NCBI GenBank assembly: GCA_001600455.1
Contig: BCKC01000014.1
Coordinates: 124,001 to 188,000, forward strand
Length of the DNA: 64,000 nucleotides
Source of the DNA: Endocalyx cinctus
Taxonomy: Eukaryota; Ascomycota; Sordariomycetes; Amphisphaeriales; Apiosporaceae
Reading direction: 5' to 3'
How positions within the stretch are numbered: the first letter of the stretch is position 1; every line of letters begins with the position of its first letter. A program made the position numbers and the translations under genes. Below are positions 62,002 through 64,000 of the stretch, piece after piece. The notes under the pieces are model-generated. The model had not been told where the DNA came from. It was given only the letters and a program-made list of their open reading frames with translations, and did no database searches.

Positions 62002-64000
62002 TTACAACCCGCTATCGATCTGATCCGGCACGACGCGATTCGTGAAGGCGTCCCAGTCGCGGCACAGCTGCTGGCTCTCGGGCGGGATCTGGTACTTGGC
62101 GACCTCGTCCGGCAGGAACAAGAACTGCGAGAAGAATCCCGCCGAGGCGTGCCAGGAGATGTGGCAGTGGAAGGGCCAGAGGCCCGGGTTGGTCACGTCC
62201 ATCTGCACGACGATGTGGCCGCCGGCCTCGACCATCTGCACGTCGCGGCGCATCGGGTTCGCGAGGTAGGTCGCGTTGTCGAGCGTCGCCGGGTAGCTGG
62301 CGCTCGCGTCGTACAGCGTGGAGCCGGACGAGAGGATGTACATGTTGAGGCCGTGCGCGTGCATCGGGTGGGCACTTTTGGGAGTTAGTAAGTATTAAGA
62401 AAGAAAGAAAAAAAGGGAGAGAGAAAAAGAAAGAATGAGGCGAGACTTACGCTTGCGTGGGGTTGTTCACGATGATTCGGACGGACGTGTTGGTTCCGAA
62501 GTTAATCAGGTTCGCCTCGGTTTCGAACTCGAGGTTGCCACCTTTGGCTTGCAAAAGACTGGGGTTGTTGTAATCGACGCGACCGGAGACACCCTATTTT
62601 TTTTTAAGTCGTTTGGTTAGTATGGCTGTTTTTCTTCTTCTTTTTCCAAACTCTGAGACAGGACTAGAGTGTGAAAAGAGAGGGGGAAAAAAAAAAGGAA
62701 ACTACTCACCCCCTGAGTCCACAAAAAGCTACCGGTCTCGTTCCTGTACGCGCCGATATCCATATGCATGGTGAAAGAGGGCTCCTGCACGGCGATGGGG
62801 TACGTCGGCTTGGTCATGGTGAGATCGTCGTTCGCGCAGTTGCCGGGGTCGGGGATGTTCCAAGCCGTGCTCTTGGGCATCGCGTTCTGGTCCGCGCCTT
62901 TATCGTCGTAGTAGATGGCGGCCAGGGCGTACGGCTGCTTGGCGAGCGAGCAGGCCGTCGTGTTGGAGCGCATCCAGAAGGCCGTCTTGCCCGGGGCGGC
63001 GTCGGCGTGGACGACGACGTCGGCGCGCTGGCCCGCGCCTAGGGTGATGACCGAGGTCTCGTAGGGCTCCACCTCGATGAAGTCGTACGCCATGACCGTC
63101 ATGTTGTGCTCGTCGATCGAGATGCGCTGGACGGCCTCGGACCCGGAGTTGATGAGGCGCAGCCGGTGCGTCTTGCCCCGCTTGAACTGGAACTTGGACA
63201 GGCCGGCGTTGCTGACGCAGCCGTTGGGCGCGCTGGCCGTCGTGCAGTCGAAGTTCATCTTGCCGTTGATCAGGTTGTTGTCCGAGTACGTCCGTCCGCT
63301 CGCGTTGGGCGCTAGCACTTCTTCTACCACGCTGTAGTAATCCTTGTGCCACCAATCTTTATTTTTTCGGCCCCCTTTACGTTAGTTCGTGCGCTAAAAT
63401 TTACTTTTCTCTAACTTGACACCAAACAAAAAAAAAAAAAACGATTTCCTGAAACTTACCGTTAAACATGACGGGACCTACGTCGACGTCGTACTGAACG
63501 TTGGTGGGACCGTAGACGACCATGGGACCGAACAGGCCGGCGGCGTACTGGGACGAGTAGTGCGAGTGGTACCAGGTGGAGCCGTAGAGCTCGGCGCGGA
63601 ACTTGTAGCTGTACTTCTTACCGGGGGCGATGGGGCACTGACTGACGCCGGGCACGCCGTCGGCCCAGGGCGCGCGCGTCTGCAGGAAGCCGTGCCAGTG
63701 GATCGAGGTGCCCTCGGGGTCGTCGCCGGTGATGTCGTTGACGACGTTGACCTGGATGTAGTCGCCCCAGTTGGCCTCGATCAGGGGGCCCGGAAATTGG
63801 CCGTTGATCAGCATCACGCTCTTGTTGTACCCGTCGGGCGCGATGTAGCCCCGGCTGATGGTCCAGTCGTACGACCGCGTCACCCCCGTCGAGGGCGCGT
63901 CCGAGTACGGGTTGCTGCCGGCCGGCGTTCGGGGATCCCAGGGAGCCGGGTTGTTGTGTCCGCCCGACCATCCGACGCCGCCCCCTCCGACCGAGGGGCT
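62002..64000 (-). CDS. Laccase (multicopper oxidase), 5' end beyond the window
   Basis: Four exons on the minus strand: 64000-63460 (5' partial), 63356-62710, 62593-62451 and 62374-62002. Together they encode 567 residues from codon-aligned base 64000 to the stop. Laccases are secreted and oxidise phenols with four copper ions, reducing O2 to water. All four copper signatures are present: HWHGFLQ, WYHSHYSSQ, HPMHAHG and HCHISWHASAGF. The T1 axial position (ten residues after the Cys) is Phe. The chain ends in DSGL, the C-terminal plug of ascomycete laccases, which is exposed after proteolytic trimming. Compared with the usual 590-620 residues, probably only the signal peptide and propeptide are missing. 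Several N-glycosylation sequons fit secretion. Third positions are very GC-rich while flanks are AT-rich. The role (lignin, pigment or detoxification) cannot be told from sequence. Confidence 0.95.

Noticed and set aside
62900..63355. 151-codon Arg/Gln-rich frame over the laccase
   Set aside because: Phase shadow of the GC-rich laccase exon; it has no motif and the laccase frame is certain.

Overview
The window is nuclear DNA of a filamentous ascomycete (Pezizomycotina, most likely Sordariomycetes). The evidence is short introns of about 50-290 bp with GT..AG ends and CTAAC/CTAAT branch points, large AT-rich intergenic tracts full of low-complexity sequence, and a gene set typical of moulds: fungal-type Mediator subunits, a DSGL-tailed laccase, Rho3, fungal phosphofructokinase and the COP9 signalosome. 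I cannot name the species. No rRNA gene, intact tRNA, CRISPR array or intact transposon was recognised.

Layout, left to right. 1-7.77 kb: no supportable gene; short repeats and one tRNA-like relic. 7.77-11.3 kb (+): a 1155-residue disordered protein, probably N-myristoylated, with many RRxS motifs. 14.0-18.7 kb (-): Mediator subunit 12 (Srb8). 18.7-27.4 kb: gene-poor, with one possible small two-helix membrane protein near 23.1 kb and a 35-N assembly gap at 26.8 kb. 27.4-28.8 kb (-): splicing factor Cwc25, divergent from COP9 signalosome subunit 2 (29.4-31.1 kb, +). 31.9-34.1 kb (-): Mediator subunit 17 (Srb4), divergent from 6-phosphofructokinase (36.1-38.6 kb, +). 38.6-43.0 kb: gene-free with two 10-bp-period tandem repeats and palindromes. 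43.0-45.8 kb (+): a single-pass membrane protein with a lectin-like ectodomain and a glutamine-rich, internally repeated tail. 47.3-48.7 kb (-): a PKA-type catalytic subunit. 48.7-52.7 kb: gene-free, with a compact cluster of three hairpins at 51.42-51.53 kb. 52.7-56.2 kb (+): a GRAM-TBC-EF-hand Rab GAP. 58.6-59.7 kb (+): Rho3. 62.0-64.0 kb (-): laccase, whose 5' end lies beyond the right edge.

Functionally this is a mixture of housekeeping regulators (transcription, splicing, protein degradation), signalling and trafficking (PKA, Rho3, Rab GAP), central metabolism (PFK) and secreted or surface proteins (laccase, lectin-like receptor). There is no sign of a biosynthetic cluster. All exon models were assembled by hand from splice signals, reading-frame phase and remembered family conservation; none is confirmed by transcripts. 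The most promising undescribed items are the lectin-like putative surface sensor, the RRxS-rich myristoyl protein, and the hairpin cluster at 51.4 kb.
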